A DNA stretch of 64,000 bases from assembly GCA_027451285.1 (NCBI GenBank), contig DAIDJP010000016.1:1-64000 (forward strand), given 5' to 3'. The DNA comes from Acidimicrobiaceae bacterium (lineage in GTDB: Bacteria > Actinomycetota > Acidimicrobiia > Acidimicrobiales > RAAP-2). The notes beneath the pieces are model-generated. The model was not told the origin of the DNA, made no database searches, and was given only the letters and a program-made list of their open reading frames with translations. Position numbers and translations under genes: made by a program. Below are positions 1-8,549 of the stretch, in pieces. How positions within the stretch are numbered: the first letter of the stretch is position 1; each line of letters opens with the position of its first letter.

Positions 1-2
1 GC

Positions 3-1295
3 ACCTACCACTTCGTGGCGACCTACGTGCCGAACCCCGGTGGTGACATCTACACGGGCGTCAGCGACACGTCGACCACGAGCGAGGACGTGACGGTCGG
101 GGCGGAAACTACGCAGGTCTACATCGGAGGCACTTCCAACGGTGTGATGGCGAGTGGTGGCTCACCGTACAATTCGAGCAACCCGCCTGTCGCTCCGGCT
201 TCGGTGTATGACACTGCAACGGTTGTTGGGGTCCCGAGTTCGCCATCAGCGTTTGTGGCATTCACCCTGTACTCCGGCGGCTCCTGTCAGCAGCCCGGCC
301 AGGTGTTTCTACCACTGACGGCGCCCACTCTGGTTTGGTACGGAACTGCTTCACTGGTGAATGGTGTGGCCACCACAGATTTGATCTCTGGACTAAGTGC
401 GGGTAACTACTACTTCGTCAGCAGTTACAACGATTTTGCGAACGGCATCTTCGTGTCTGGTCCGTGCGAACCATTTACGGTCGTGACTCTTCCGCCGCCG
501 CCACCACCGACAACGCCGAGCGCCTCGATTGCCACTACACCCAACCCCACGGGGCAGTCCGCTACCGACACGGCCACGGTAACGGGTAGTGGCTCGACGC
601 CCACCGGCACGGTGACGTTCACGCTTTACACCTCGACCGGCACCAAGGTCGGCAATCCGGACACAGAGACGTTGACGAACGGGACTGCCACTTCGGCGGC
701 GTTTGCCAACCTGTCGCCGGGCAACTACAACTTCGTAGCTGTCTACAACGGCGGTTCGCCGTATGGGTCGGTGACGGGGGCGCCCGAGCCGTTTGCGATC
801 GCACCTCTCACGCCCACGGTGTCCACGACGCCGAGCGTGTCTGGTTCGTCGGCGAGTGACTCGGTCACCGTGAGCGGTGTGGCGGGGCAGCCCGCTCCGG
901 GCGGAGTCGTGACCTTCACGCTCTATGACTCCAACGGCAATGTGGTGGGAACGCCGGACGCCAACGTCGCGTTGGTAAACGGAGTGGCCACCTCAGGGAC
1001 GTACTCGGGGCTGGCGAGCGGGAGCTACTACTTCGTGGCTACCTACACGAGCACCGACGGGATCTACTCGTCCTCGGTGGGCGGGCGCGAACCGTTCTCC
1101 GTGGCGAAGGTGAGCCCAACGAAGCCGCCGGTGAAGACACCGCCGTACAAGATTCCGTCGAAGGCTCCGACCACGGGACTGGGTGGAAGTGCCCGCTCGG
1201 GTCAGAGTGGCCTCGTCGAGTCGCTGAGCGCGCTGTTCGTCCTCATGGGCCTGCTGGGTCTCGTGATGACCGAGCGTCGTCGGCGCCGGGCATAG
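3..1295 (+). CDS. Exported Ig-like repeat protein with sortase-type tail (5' end cut off)
   Basis: The reading frame is open to the left edge (frame of base 3), so the N-terminus and signal peptide are missing. About 430 residues are visible. They form tandem Ig-like repeats of roughly 90-100 residues. Each carries a 'vTFTLY' strand, a 'NGvAT' turn and a closing 'G.YyFVa.Y' strand, near bases 200-490, 525-800 and 815-1100; the first visible residues (TYHFVATYVP) are the end of another repeat. A Pro-rich linker leads to APTTGLGG, a hydrophobic helix (SALFVLMGLLGLVM) and a final ERRRRRA, the layout of a cell-wall sorting signal with a non-canonical LPXTG-like motif. The class-F-like sortase gene starts 24 bases downstream, which fits an enzyme-substrate pair. 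Surface adhesin or structural role is inferred; the repeats give no specific ligand. Confidence 0.8.
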   Translation, partial: TYHFVATYVPNPGGDIYTGVSDTSTTSEDVTVGAETTQVYIGGTSNGVMASGGSPYNSSNPPVAPASVYDTATVVGVPSSPSAFVAFTLYSGGSCQQPGQVFLPLTAPTLVWYGTASLVNGVATTDLISGLSAGNYYFVSSYNDFANGIFVSGPCEPFTVVTLPPPPPPTTPSASIATTPNPTGQSATDTATVTGSGSTPTGTVTFTLYTSTGTKVGNPDTETLTNGTATSAAFANLSPGNYNFVAVYNGGSPYGSVTGAPEPFAIAPLTPTVSTTPSVSGSSASDSVTVSGVAGQPAPGGVVTFTLYDSNGNVVGTPDANVALVNGVATSGTYSGLASGSYYFVATYTSTDGIYSSSVGGREPFSVAKVSPTKPPVKTPPYKIPSKAPTTGLGGSARSGQSGLVESLSALFVLMGLLGLVMTERRRRRA

Positions 1296-1319
1296 GAGAG
1301 TCGCCAAGGCGAGCTTCTC

Positions 1320-2141
1320 ATGACCAGCATCGAGTCGGCCTCTAAGGGGCGGCCCACCACCAGGTTCTGGTGGTGGGCCGTCTCGATTCTCCTGATCGTC
1401 ATCGGCGTCTTGGGGTTCATCTACGGATCGCGGACGCCGGCCAGCGGTCCCAACATCCCTCAACCCTTAGGCAAGACCCAGTTGAGCCCCTCGGAGTACG
1501 GGTCGATGACGGGCCAGACGAACACCACGTCGACGTCGGCGGCGCCCTCCAGCGTGCAGTCGGGAGCCATCCCGGTCTCACTGGCCGCGTGGCCGGTGTC
1601 GACGTCGTCGGAAAACGGTGGCGGCGTCATGCGCGACGCAGCGACCAAGTCGCGGCCCACGGTGCCGGTATTCATCGCGCGCTCGCGTCCCGTTCACATC
1701 ACCGTCCCCCAGATCGGGGTCTCCGCCAGTGTCGGCGTCCTAGGACTCAACAAGGACAACACGGTCCAGGTGCCCACCAACTTCGCCCAGCCGGGCTGGT
1801 ACAAGTTCGGGCCGGCACCAGGACAGCGGGGTTCGGCGGTGATCCTCGGCCACGTGGACAACTACAAGGGGCCTGCGGTCTTCTTCTACGTGAACCGACT
1901 GCGACTCGGCAGTCCGGTCATCGTGAAGCTGGCCGACGGCTACACCGTGCACTTCAAGGTGATCGGCGTTCGCGAGTACTCCAAGGGCCACTTTCCCGCC
2001 AACGTCGTCTACGGGATGCGCCCCTACGCGGCGCTGCAGCTGGTCACCTGTGGCGGCGTGTTCGATCACGCGACGGGTCACTACGAGTCCAACATCGTGG
2101 CGTTCACCGTCATGACGGGTTGGACGCGGCCCCGCAAGTAA
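1320..2141 (+). CDS. Sortase, class F-like
   Basis: 273 residues. An N-terminal membrane anchor (about residues 19-38, WWAVSILLIVIGVLGFIYG) is followed by a Ser/Thr-rich linker and the sortase barrel (about 120-270). The barrel opens with IARSRPVHITVPQIGVSASV and holds the catalytic His in AVILGHVDN and the Cys in LQLVTCGG. The C-terminal strand is HYESNIVAFTV; I cannot assign the catalytic Arg with certainty. Sortases cleave a C-terminal sorting motif of exported proteins and attach them to the envelope; the flanking genes encode two proteins with such tails (APTTG and GPATG). ATG start 24 bases after the preceding stop, so probably co-transcribed. Family call is firm, the class (F rather than E) is by overall look. 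Confidence 0.88.
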   Translation: MTSIESASKGRPTTRFWWWAVSILLIVIGVLGFIYGSRTPASGPNIPQPLGKTQLSPSEYGSMTGQTNTTSTSAAPSSVQSGAIPVSLAAWPVSTSSENGGGVMRDAATKSRPTVPVFIARSRPVHITVPQIGVSASVGVLGLNKDNTVQVPTNFAQPGWYKFGPAPGQRGSAVILGHVDNYKGPAVFFYVNRLRLGSPVIVKLADGYTVHFKVIGVREYSKGHFPANVVYGMRPYAALQLVTCGGVFDHATGHYESNIVAFTVMTGWTRPRK

Positions 2142-2300
2142 CTGCCGGTCGAGTTCGATTCCGACCCCGTCGGAATCGATCCGGCCACCAGTCTTCATAG
2201 GCGATGTCGATGGCGACTACATTTACAACTAATCCACTAGGAATTGACAACTACTTCACTACGGGCGGACACTGGAAGTGTCGCAAGGGTGAAGGAGTTC

Positions 2301-5300
2301 ATGATGGTGAGATTCCTCGAAAGCGGCGCCGCGGTTTCGCGCCCCACGCTGTCCAAGATGGTCGGAGAAGTTCGCCGGGCACGGCGCCGGGCTGCGGCCA
2401 TCGGACTGGTCACCTTGCTCGCGAGCGTGGCGCCTCTGACGAACGCGGCGGCGTCGTCGGTGAACGTGGACTTCGCCCAGTGCGCCAACGGGTCGCCGTT
2501 CACGAGCGGCTGTAATTGGATCAACGGCGATCTCAACGGCCAGAACTCGACGTACTACGAGGGTGACGCCACGACGCAGGTCGTGAGACTCTCCGGCCTC
2601 GCGGCCGGGCAGTACACGCTCGAGCTGTCCTACGCCACGACGGTGAAGAGCCAGCACGCCTATGACTTCTTGACCAACTACAACGAGTCCAACACCTTCT
2701 TGTCGGCCCCTCAGGACGTCTGCGCCATGGCGTCAAGGGCCGCGGACGTGACGGCCTGTGAGGCGAGCGCGGTCTCGGTCACCTCGACGCCGATCGTGCA
2801 GGATTCGAGTGTCGCTCCCACGGTGGGCAGCCTGTCCGCCTATTCGAACGGGTCGTATCAGATGATCGGCGGCTTCCTCGTCTCGGCGACCGCACCCACT
2901 GTTGCGACTGTCAGCAATGGCACGGACTCGACGGTGTCGGTGACCTTCGTGGTGGGCGGCACGGGGGGTCAGGCGACGACGGGGATCACCAGCGGTAGTG
3001 GTTCCTCGACGACGTACAGCGCGTATCTCACCTTCGGCGCGCACGTCGCGAGCGAGGTCCAGTGGGGCCCGGGCAGCGGCGCGGGCAGCATCAGCGGCTC
3101 GCCCTATCACGTGATCCTGGGGGATCTCGTCTACGACGGTCAGTCGATCTCCGTGGGCGGGCAGGACAATCAGATGAAGAGCAACGTGGGTGGCTCCGCG
3201 TCGATCTCCCTGGCCAAGTCGGCGGATCCTTCGACCTACAGCGCGGCCGGCCAGACGATCACCTACACCTACGTGATCACTAACACCAGCTCTACCGCCC
3301 TCGCCTCCACGCAGTACTCGCTGAGTGACAGCCTGATCGACGGCGCCCAGCGCACGGCCTGCGGCTCGCCCACGGCCCTCAGCGCGGGGCAAAGCGTGAC
3401 GTGCACGCGGACCTACTCGATCACCACCGCGGACATAGGCCAGCCCAGCGTGACGAACACCGCGCTGGCCTTCGGTGGGGGTCTGACCACCAACGCTGAC
3501 CAGGCGACCGTCTATCGGGCGGTGACCGCGCCGTCGATCGCGGTGTCGAAGCAGGCCTCGGAGTCGACCTACGTCCTCGGCGACCCGATCACGTACACCT
3601 ACGTCGTCACGAACGACGGCGACGTGACCCTGACGGGAGTCTCGCTGAGTGACAGTGCCCTGGGCCCGGTCACCAATTGCATCCTCAACGTCGGGGACAG
3701 CTCGACGACGACCGGCACCCTCAACGCCGGCGACGTCGAGACCTGCACGGCGAGTCACACCGTGACCGCGAGTGACGTCAGCAGCGGCTCGATCGTCAAC
3801 ACGGCCACGGCGACGGGCTACGTCGGTGAACAGTCCTACACGGATCAGGCGACCGTCACGGTGAACGCCGCGGGCGCGTCGATCGCCGTCACGAAGTCGG
3901 CGAACGCGTCCACGTACGGCGCGAGTCAGGCGGTCACCTACACCTACGTCGTCACCAACACGGGGGCGGTGACCCTGACGAACGTGGCGCTGACCGATGA
4001 CAAGCTGGGTGCGCAGAGCGCCTGCGGGTCGGCCAGCCTCGTGGCCGGTGGCTCGACGACGTGTACGGCGACCTACACGACGCAGCAGTCCGACGTGGCC
4101 AGCGGCTCGCTGACCAACGTCGCGACCGCCACCGGGTGGTACAACGGCGTGAAGTACAGCGCGACGGACACGGTGACCCTGACCGCCTTCTCCAGTGGTG
4201 GGCCGTCCATCGGCCTGACCAAGGTCGCCCAGGTGACGCCCGTGGGCGGTGGCGCGCCCCTGAACAGTTACAGCGCGGTGGGTGACGTCGTCACCTACAC
4301 CTACGTCGTCACGAACACCGGCAAGGTCACGCTGAGCGGCGTCACGCTGGTTGACGACCAGCTCGGCACCATCACGAGTTGCACGCTGGGTAGCGGCGAC
4401 ACGTCGACGAGCCTGGGCACGCTGGCCCCCGGGGACACCGAGAACTGCACCGCGACCCATACGGTGCTCCAGGCGGACCTCGACCACGGATCGATCGCCA
4501 ACACCGCCACCGTGACGGGATCTCACGGGGGAACGCCGGTGGAGAACACGGCGTCGGCGACCGTCGACGCCAACCAGAGCGCGGCCATCGCGCTCACCAA
4601 GACGGCGAATCCCACCGTCTACACCGGGCCCAACCAGACGGTCGCCTACACCTACACGGTCACCAACACCGGCAATGTCACGCTGAGTGGCGTCACGCTG
4701 AGCGATAACAAGCTCGGCTCGATCAGCTGCCCGTCGGCGACTCTCGCGCCCCAGGTCGCTGAGACCTGCACCGGGTCCTACGTCACCAGCGCCGCTGATG
4801 TCAGCGCCGGTTCGGTGACGAACCTGGCCACCGCGACGGGCTACGTCGGCGAGGTTGCGAAGAGAGCGACCGCCACGGCGACGGTGACCTACCAGAGCAC
4901 GCCGAACTACGTGTCGGGAATCGGCCTGGTCAAGAGCGCGTCGCCCACCACCTACGCGGCGTCCGGTGACGTGATCACCTACACCTACACGATCACCAAC
5001 ACCGGCAACGTGGCCCTCGCCTCGACCCAGTACAGCGTGACGGACAACAAGCTGGGCACCTTCACCTGCGCTTCGCCCACGGCACTGGCGGTCGGGGCCA
5101 GCCTCACCTGCTCAACCACCTACGTGATCACGGCGGCAGACGTCACCTCGGGCAGCGTGACGAACTCGGCCACGGCGTCGGGGGGCGGACTTGCGTCGAG
5201 CCCGGTCTCGGCGACCGTGAGTTGGGCGGGTGAGGTCACGACGTCCATTCACGTCAGTCCGGTCACCACCATCCCGCAGAACGGCCCCGCGACCGGCGCC

Positions 5301-5408
5301 GGTGGTGCGGCCCACTCACGTGGGGGCGTGATCATGGGTGCCAGCGCGCTCGCGCTCCTCGTGGGACTCGCCCTCGCGGGTGCACTGCTGCGGCGTCGGC
5401 GGGTGTAG
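2301..5408 (+). CDS. Large exported DUF11-type repeat protein with sortase-like tail
   Basis: 1035 residues from ATG 2301, chosen because GAAGGAG lies just upstream at 2291-2297; upstream in-frame starts lack a ribosome site. After a basic stretch a hydrophobic signal segment ends in TNAAASS (about residue 50). A unique exported domain (to about residue 290) precedes six DUF11-like repeats starting near residues 300, 412, 526, 636, 762 and 873. Each repeat has the pattern 'I.l.K.a..stY...g..vtYTYvvTNtG.vtLs.V.l.D', a beta-sandwich repeat common in surface proteins. The C-terminus is NGPATGAGG, a Gly-rich linker, a membrane helix and RRRRV, which resembles a sorting signal. It follows the sortase gene by 159 bases and ends just before a strong hairpin. 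Probable cell-wall-anchored stalk or adhesin; ligand unknown. Confidence 0.82.
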   Translation: MMVRFLESGAAVSRPTLSKMVGEVRRARRRAAAIGLVTLLASVAPLTNAAASSVNVDFAQCANGSPFTSGCNWINGDLNGQNSTYYEGDATTQVVRLSGLAAGQYTLELSYATTVKSQHAYDFLTNYNESNTFLSAPQDVCAMASRAADVTACEASAVSVTSTPIVQDSSVAPTVGSLSAYSNGSYQMIGGFLVSATAPTVATVSNGTDSTVSVTFVVGGTGGQATTGITSGSGSSTTYSAYLTFGAHVASEVQWGPGSGAGSISGSPYHVILGDLVYDGQSISVGGQDNQMKSNVGGSASISLAKSADPSTYSAAGQTITYTYVITNTSSTALASTQYSLSDSLIDGAQRTACGSPTALSAGQSVTCTRTYSITTADIGQPSVTNTALAFGGGLTTNADQATVYRAVTAPSIAVSKQASESTYVLGDPITYTYVVTNDGDVTLTGVSLSDSALGPVTNCILNVGDSSTTTGTLNAGDVETCTASHTVTASDVSSGSIVNTATATGYVGEQSYTDQATVTVNAAGASIAVTKSANASTYGASQAVTYTYVVTNTGAVTLTNVALTDDKLGAQSACGSASLVAGGSTTCTATYTTQQSDVASGSLTNVATATGWYNGVKYSATDTVTLTAFSSGGPSIGLTKVAQVTPVGGGAPLNSYSAVGDVVTYTYVVTNTGKVTLSGVTLVDDQLGTITSCTLGSGDTSTSLGTLAPGDTENCTATHTVLQADLDHGSIANTATVTGSHGGTPVENTASATVDANQSAAIALTKTANPTVYTGPNQTVAYTYTVTNTGNVTLSGVTLSDNKLGSISCPSATLAPQVAETCTGSYVTSAADVSAGSVTNLATATGYVGEVAKRATATATVTYQSTPNYVSGIGLVKSASPTTYAASGDVITYTYTITNTGNVALASTQYSVTDNKLGTFTCASPTALAVGASLTCSTTYVITAADVTSGSVTNSATASGGGLASSPVSATVSWAGEVTTSIHVSPVTTIPQNGPATGAGGAAHSRGGVIMGASALALLVGLALAGALLRRRRV

Positions 5409-5450
5409 CCGACGGCTCCTTCGTCGTGCGCGGCGCCCGTGAGTAGGCCC

Positions 5451-5492
5451 ACGCGATCATCCCCCCGAGTCCGCCTCGGGGGATGATCGCGT
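5451..5492 (+). terminator. Strong hairpin after the repeat protein
   Basis: Arms 5451-5469 and 5475-5492 are complementary over 18 pairs with one bulged C (core CGATCATCCCCC pairing with GGGGGATGATCG) around a five-base loop. It lies 42 bases after the stop of the repeat protein. There is no clear T-run after it, so it may be a Rho-assisted terminator or an mRNA-stabilising structure. Confidence 0.65.
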
Positions 5493-5571
5493 CGCTCCTC
5501 GCGGAGGGCGGCTCGGTCGGACTCGGGTCGGAGCCCGCGAGTCGCTCAGCGGGCCGGGCCTCGCGACACTG

Positions 5572-6258
5572 TTGGGCGTAACGGCCCTCGCGCCCGACTC
5601 CGACGCGATCGACCCGGCCTCGGCGCCGGTGGCACCAGCCCGGCCGGCGCCCTCGCTGTTGTCACCGGCGGGGCCGTCGACGAGCACCGCGTCGGAACCG
5701 TTCGTGGTGCGCGCTGCGCGACTTTCCCTCGTGATCACAGCCTGTCTTCTTGGAGATCGCTAGCCTCGGGATTTCAGCGGGGTTGAGCTCGCTCGGTCTC
5801 AACGCCGACGGCTCGATGCAGGCGCCTAGCGACGCCGACGTGCCGGGTTGGTTTCGTGGCGGGCCGACACCGGGCGAACCGGGGTCGGCCGTGATCCTCG
5901 GCCACGTCGATTCGAGGTCTGGTCCCGCCGTCTTCTTTCGTTTGGGAGAACTCGCTCGGGCGAGCGCGTCGTGGTGGGTCTGGCCGACGGCGTGAACGGC
6001 GAGTACACGGTGATCGGGCCGCGCACGTACCCCAAGAGCGATTTTCCCAGCCGCGACATCTACGCAAGCCATCCGTACGCCGCGCTCCAACTCGTCACAT
6101 GCGCGGGCGTCTTTGACGCCGCGAGCGGTCACTACCTCTCCAACGTGGTCCTCTACAGCGTCTTGACGGGCTGGAGTTGTGTGCGAACGCAGCTTCAGCG
6201 CGAGATCAGACGACCCGCCGTCTCCGCTTCGAGTGGGCGAAGTCGGCGAACAGGGTGA
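5572..6258 (+). pseudogene. Second sortase, disrupted by frameshifts
   Basis: A second class-F-like sortase is spread over two reading frames. Pro/Ala-rich linker and SEPFVVRAARLSL lie in the first frame up to about 5745. LEIASLGISAGLSSLGLN, then VPGWF and AVILGHVD (catalytic His) lie in the second frame from about 5750 to 5950. GERVVVGLADG, YAALQLVTCAG (catalytic Cys) and HYLSNVVLYSV are back in the first frame to about 6180. Joined, the pieces align with the intact sortase at 1320-2141 over the whole barrel. At least two frame changes are needed (near 5735-5755 and 5945-5955), and no signal anchor is obvious. Either a decaying paralogue or assembly errors; the true ends are uncertain. Confidence 0.75.
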
Positions 6259-6311
6259 GAGCAATCCTGTGACCCGCGCCAGAGGTCGCGGGCTGTCAGC
6301 TCACGTGGTGG

Positions 6312-7613
6312 TTAAAAGGCCCCTATACCGTACGGCGTGCCGTTGCCGGTGGGTCCGTTGTAGCCCGTGGACACGCTGTCCGCCGCGTTACAGAGATAGG
6401 TGCCGCACGAGCCGTTGGAGCCGCTGGAGATCTTTGTCAATGGAGTCAAGGTGCTCGTACTCGAGTTATACAGCAGACTGGCGGCGGTGGGGCCGAAGTA
6501 AGCCGTATTGTCGGCGAGAGCGAAGACCGAGGCGATGATCGGAGATGCCACACTCGTGCCACCGAAGACCAGCCAGCTCGCGGACGTTCCGTAGGTGTCG
6601 TAGACGGCCACACCGGTGTTCGGGTCGGCCACGGCAGAGACGTCGCCGACGATCCGATTCGCACACGACTGGTTGTCAACCTTCTGCCACCCCGGCTGTG
6701 ACTCGATCGTGGAGCAGCCTGAGCCGGTGCCCGACCATACGGTCTGAGCGGTGGGGACCAGACTGCTCGGCAGCGATGTCCCACCCACGGCTACGACGTT
6801 CGCCGAGGCGGCCGGGTACTCGACCCCATATCCCGAGTCTCCCGCACTCACGGTGTAGACGACGCCCGAGTGCGAGTAGGAACTGTCAAAACTCGTCTCG
6901 GACGAGAACTCGCTCGCGCCGTAGCTGTTCGACACCGCCACGACTCCCCTCACTCCTCCCGCGTACGAAGCCGCAGCCGCAAGGTTGTTCATGGACGCCG
7001 ACGAAGCCTCCACGAGAAGGATGTTGCAGTACGGGCAGATCGCCGAGACCATGTCGAGGTCCAGTGAGATCTCCTCGGACCACGACGTGTTGCTGCGCGG
7101 CAGGCTCGACCCTCCGCTTTGGTTGACCTGTGCGAAGCACGGCTTGCCATTGGTCCCCGAAGTGCCCGCAGGACAGTTGTTCAGAACTGGAATTGAGAAC
7201 TGGGAGCGGTAACTATTCACGTTACTGAGCGCGTAGGGGTCGTTGTAGGCGTCGACGATGGCGACGGTGGGAGCCGTCCCCGACGTGAACGTAGACGTTG
7301 AGGGAAGGTTGTACGCCGTTCGCAGATCACTGGGTACGTAGCCGCTCGTGGGGCCGCCACCACCACCGCCACCACCGCCGCCGCCAGGACCCTTGCCCTT
7401 GCTGGCCGCGGGAGTGGCGTGCTGGCCGTGCCAGTCGGCGGGATTCAGTAGTTGGATGGCGTTGCAGTGCGCGACGCCGGCTTCGGACGAGGGAGTGCAC
7501 ACGGCGGCCACGCCGCCGGCCGCCGCACCGGCCAGTGAACTGCTCGTGCTGACTAGGCCAAAGCCGAGAATTGATAGAACGCTCGCGATGGCGACAGGAC
7601 TGCGAAACTTCAT
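6312..7613 (-). CDS. Secreted sedolisin-like serine-carboxyl peptidase (S53)
   Basis: 433 residues. ATG at 7613 is preferred to an upstream GTG because AGGGGGG sits about eight bases before it. A signal peptide (MKFRSPVAIASVLSILGFGL...) is followed by a short Cys-containing segment and a run of 11 glycines. The S53 catalytic domain begins at YVPSDLRTAYNLP. The family's Glu and Asp are seen in SWSEEISLDLDMV (about 176), the oxyanion Asp in VSAGDSGYG (about 256) and the nucleophile Ser in FGGTSVASP (about 351). S53 enzymes are acid-active endopeptidases. The usual 150-200-residue inhibitory prodomain is absent; only about 90 residues precede the catalytic domain. Monocistronic, convergent with the broken sortase. 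Confidence 0.88.
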   Translation of the reverse strand: MKFRSPVAIASVLSILGFGLVSTSSSLAGAAAGGVAAVCTPSSEAGVAHCNAIQLLNPADWHGQHATPAASKGKGPGGGGGGGGGGGPTSGYVPSDLRTAYNLPSTSTFTSGTAPTVAIVDAYNDPYALSNVNSYRSQFSIPVLNNCPAGTSGTNGKPCFAQVNQSGGSSLPRSNTSWSEEISLDLDMVSAICPYCNILLVEASSASMNNLAAAASYAGGVRGVVAVSNSYGASEFSSETSFDSSYSHSGVVYTVSAGDSGYGVEYPAASANVVAVGGTSLPSSLVPTAQTVWSGTGSGCSTIESQPGWQKVDNQSCANRIVGDVSAVADPNTGVAVYDTYGTSASWLVFGGTSVASPIIASVFALADNTAYFGPTAASLLYNSSTSTLTPLTKISSGSNGSCGTYLCNAADSVSTGYNGPTGNGTPYGIGAF

Positions 7614-8549
7614 CTTGTACCCCCCTGCGGTCACTCTAGCAAGGGGGATTCTCCCTGACCAGGCTGAATCTCTGGCCCATTCCCCGCTTCTCTCTCAATT
7701 CGCAAAGCGCCACCATGGGCATAGTCCAACTAGGTCCGACTTGTCCTGTTCGGAGGTGGCGACACTTCGAAGTGTGGGTAGGCGGGATCCGCAGTTGTGC
7801 GTGCGAGGCGGGATTCTCTAACTCATTGAGATCGTTGAGAGTGGCGGTCCGCGAGGCGCCGCGGCGAGTGGTCGACGAACACGAGGAGGACTGCACCGTG
7901 CATCGACGTTGGTGGCGTCGGCGAGCGCATGCCGCCACGAGTTGGCTCTAGGCCGACTCGATCCGACGAGACGGCGCGGGCACGCGTCGCCGCCGCGTAG
8001 GCCAGGCGTTCGATGTGAAATCGAATACGGTGACAGCTGATCTGCAATTATCAACGTATGACTTACATCAACGACTACCCAATTCCCTAACAAGACTCTG
8101 ACAAAGCGTCAGTTGTCACGTTTTGACATGGCATGATCGAGTTACTTCGCGTTCTGCGAAGTTGACTCTCAGATCCCTGAGGTGGTCCCACGAGCATGCC
8201 CTTGCGAGGTGGGCCACGTCCCGACACGAATCCTGGTGCGCGTAGCTCACGCGAACACGGGCGCACGATGTCACAAAAGTACCTGATCAACAGAGGCTTC
8301 TGGGATGCCCCCGCTTCAATCTCTTGACACGGCGGGAAAGAGTGAGTCGCTCGCGAGCGGTTGTGTTCGCGAGTGCGCGGGCATCTCTGTACCCCGAGCG
8401 TTGAGGCGCGCCCGTGTCGTTCCTGGCGTCCATGTTCATTGACGGCGATCGTGGCCGAGCCATTTTGAGAATTACACCGTCTTTTGAGTTGGGTACAAGT
8501 TTTGAATACGTAGGGAGCCGCATGATGCACGTTGTCGACACTTGTGAAC
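7614..8549. other. Gene-free stretch between divergent secreted-protein genes
   Basis: 936 bases without a convincing gene; open frames here lack ribosome sites and recognisable protein features. It must contain the promoters of the sedolisin (leftward) and the CAP protein (rightward). A perfect 7-bp hairpin ACTTCGC-GTTCT-GCGAAGT lies at 8144-8162. A small palindrome TGTCA-N5-TGACA lies at 8114-8128. From about 8020 to 8160 the sequence is AT-richer than its surroundings. I do not recognise a riboswitch. Confidence 0.5.

Noticed and set aside
2733..4526. Long minus-strand frame opposite the repeat protein
   Set aside because: Arg/Gly/Val-rich shadow of GC-rich codons; the plus strand has clear DUF11 repeats.
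7348..7821. Plus-strand frame beginning with a poly-Pro run
   Set aside because: The poly-Pro is the complement of the sedolisin's poly-Gly run.
8020..8549. Riboswitch (for example c-di-AMP type) before the CAP gene
   Set aside because: No conserved core of a known class could be found; only simple hairpins.
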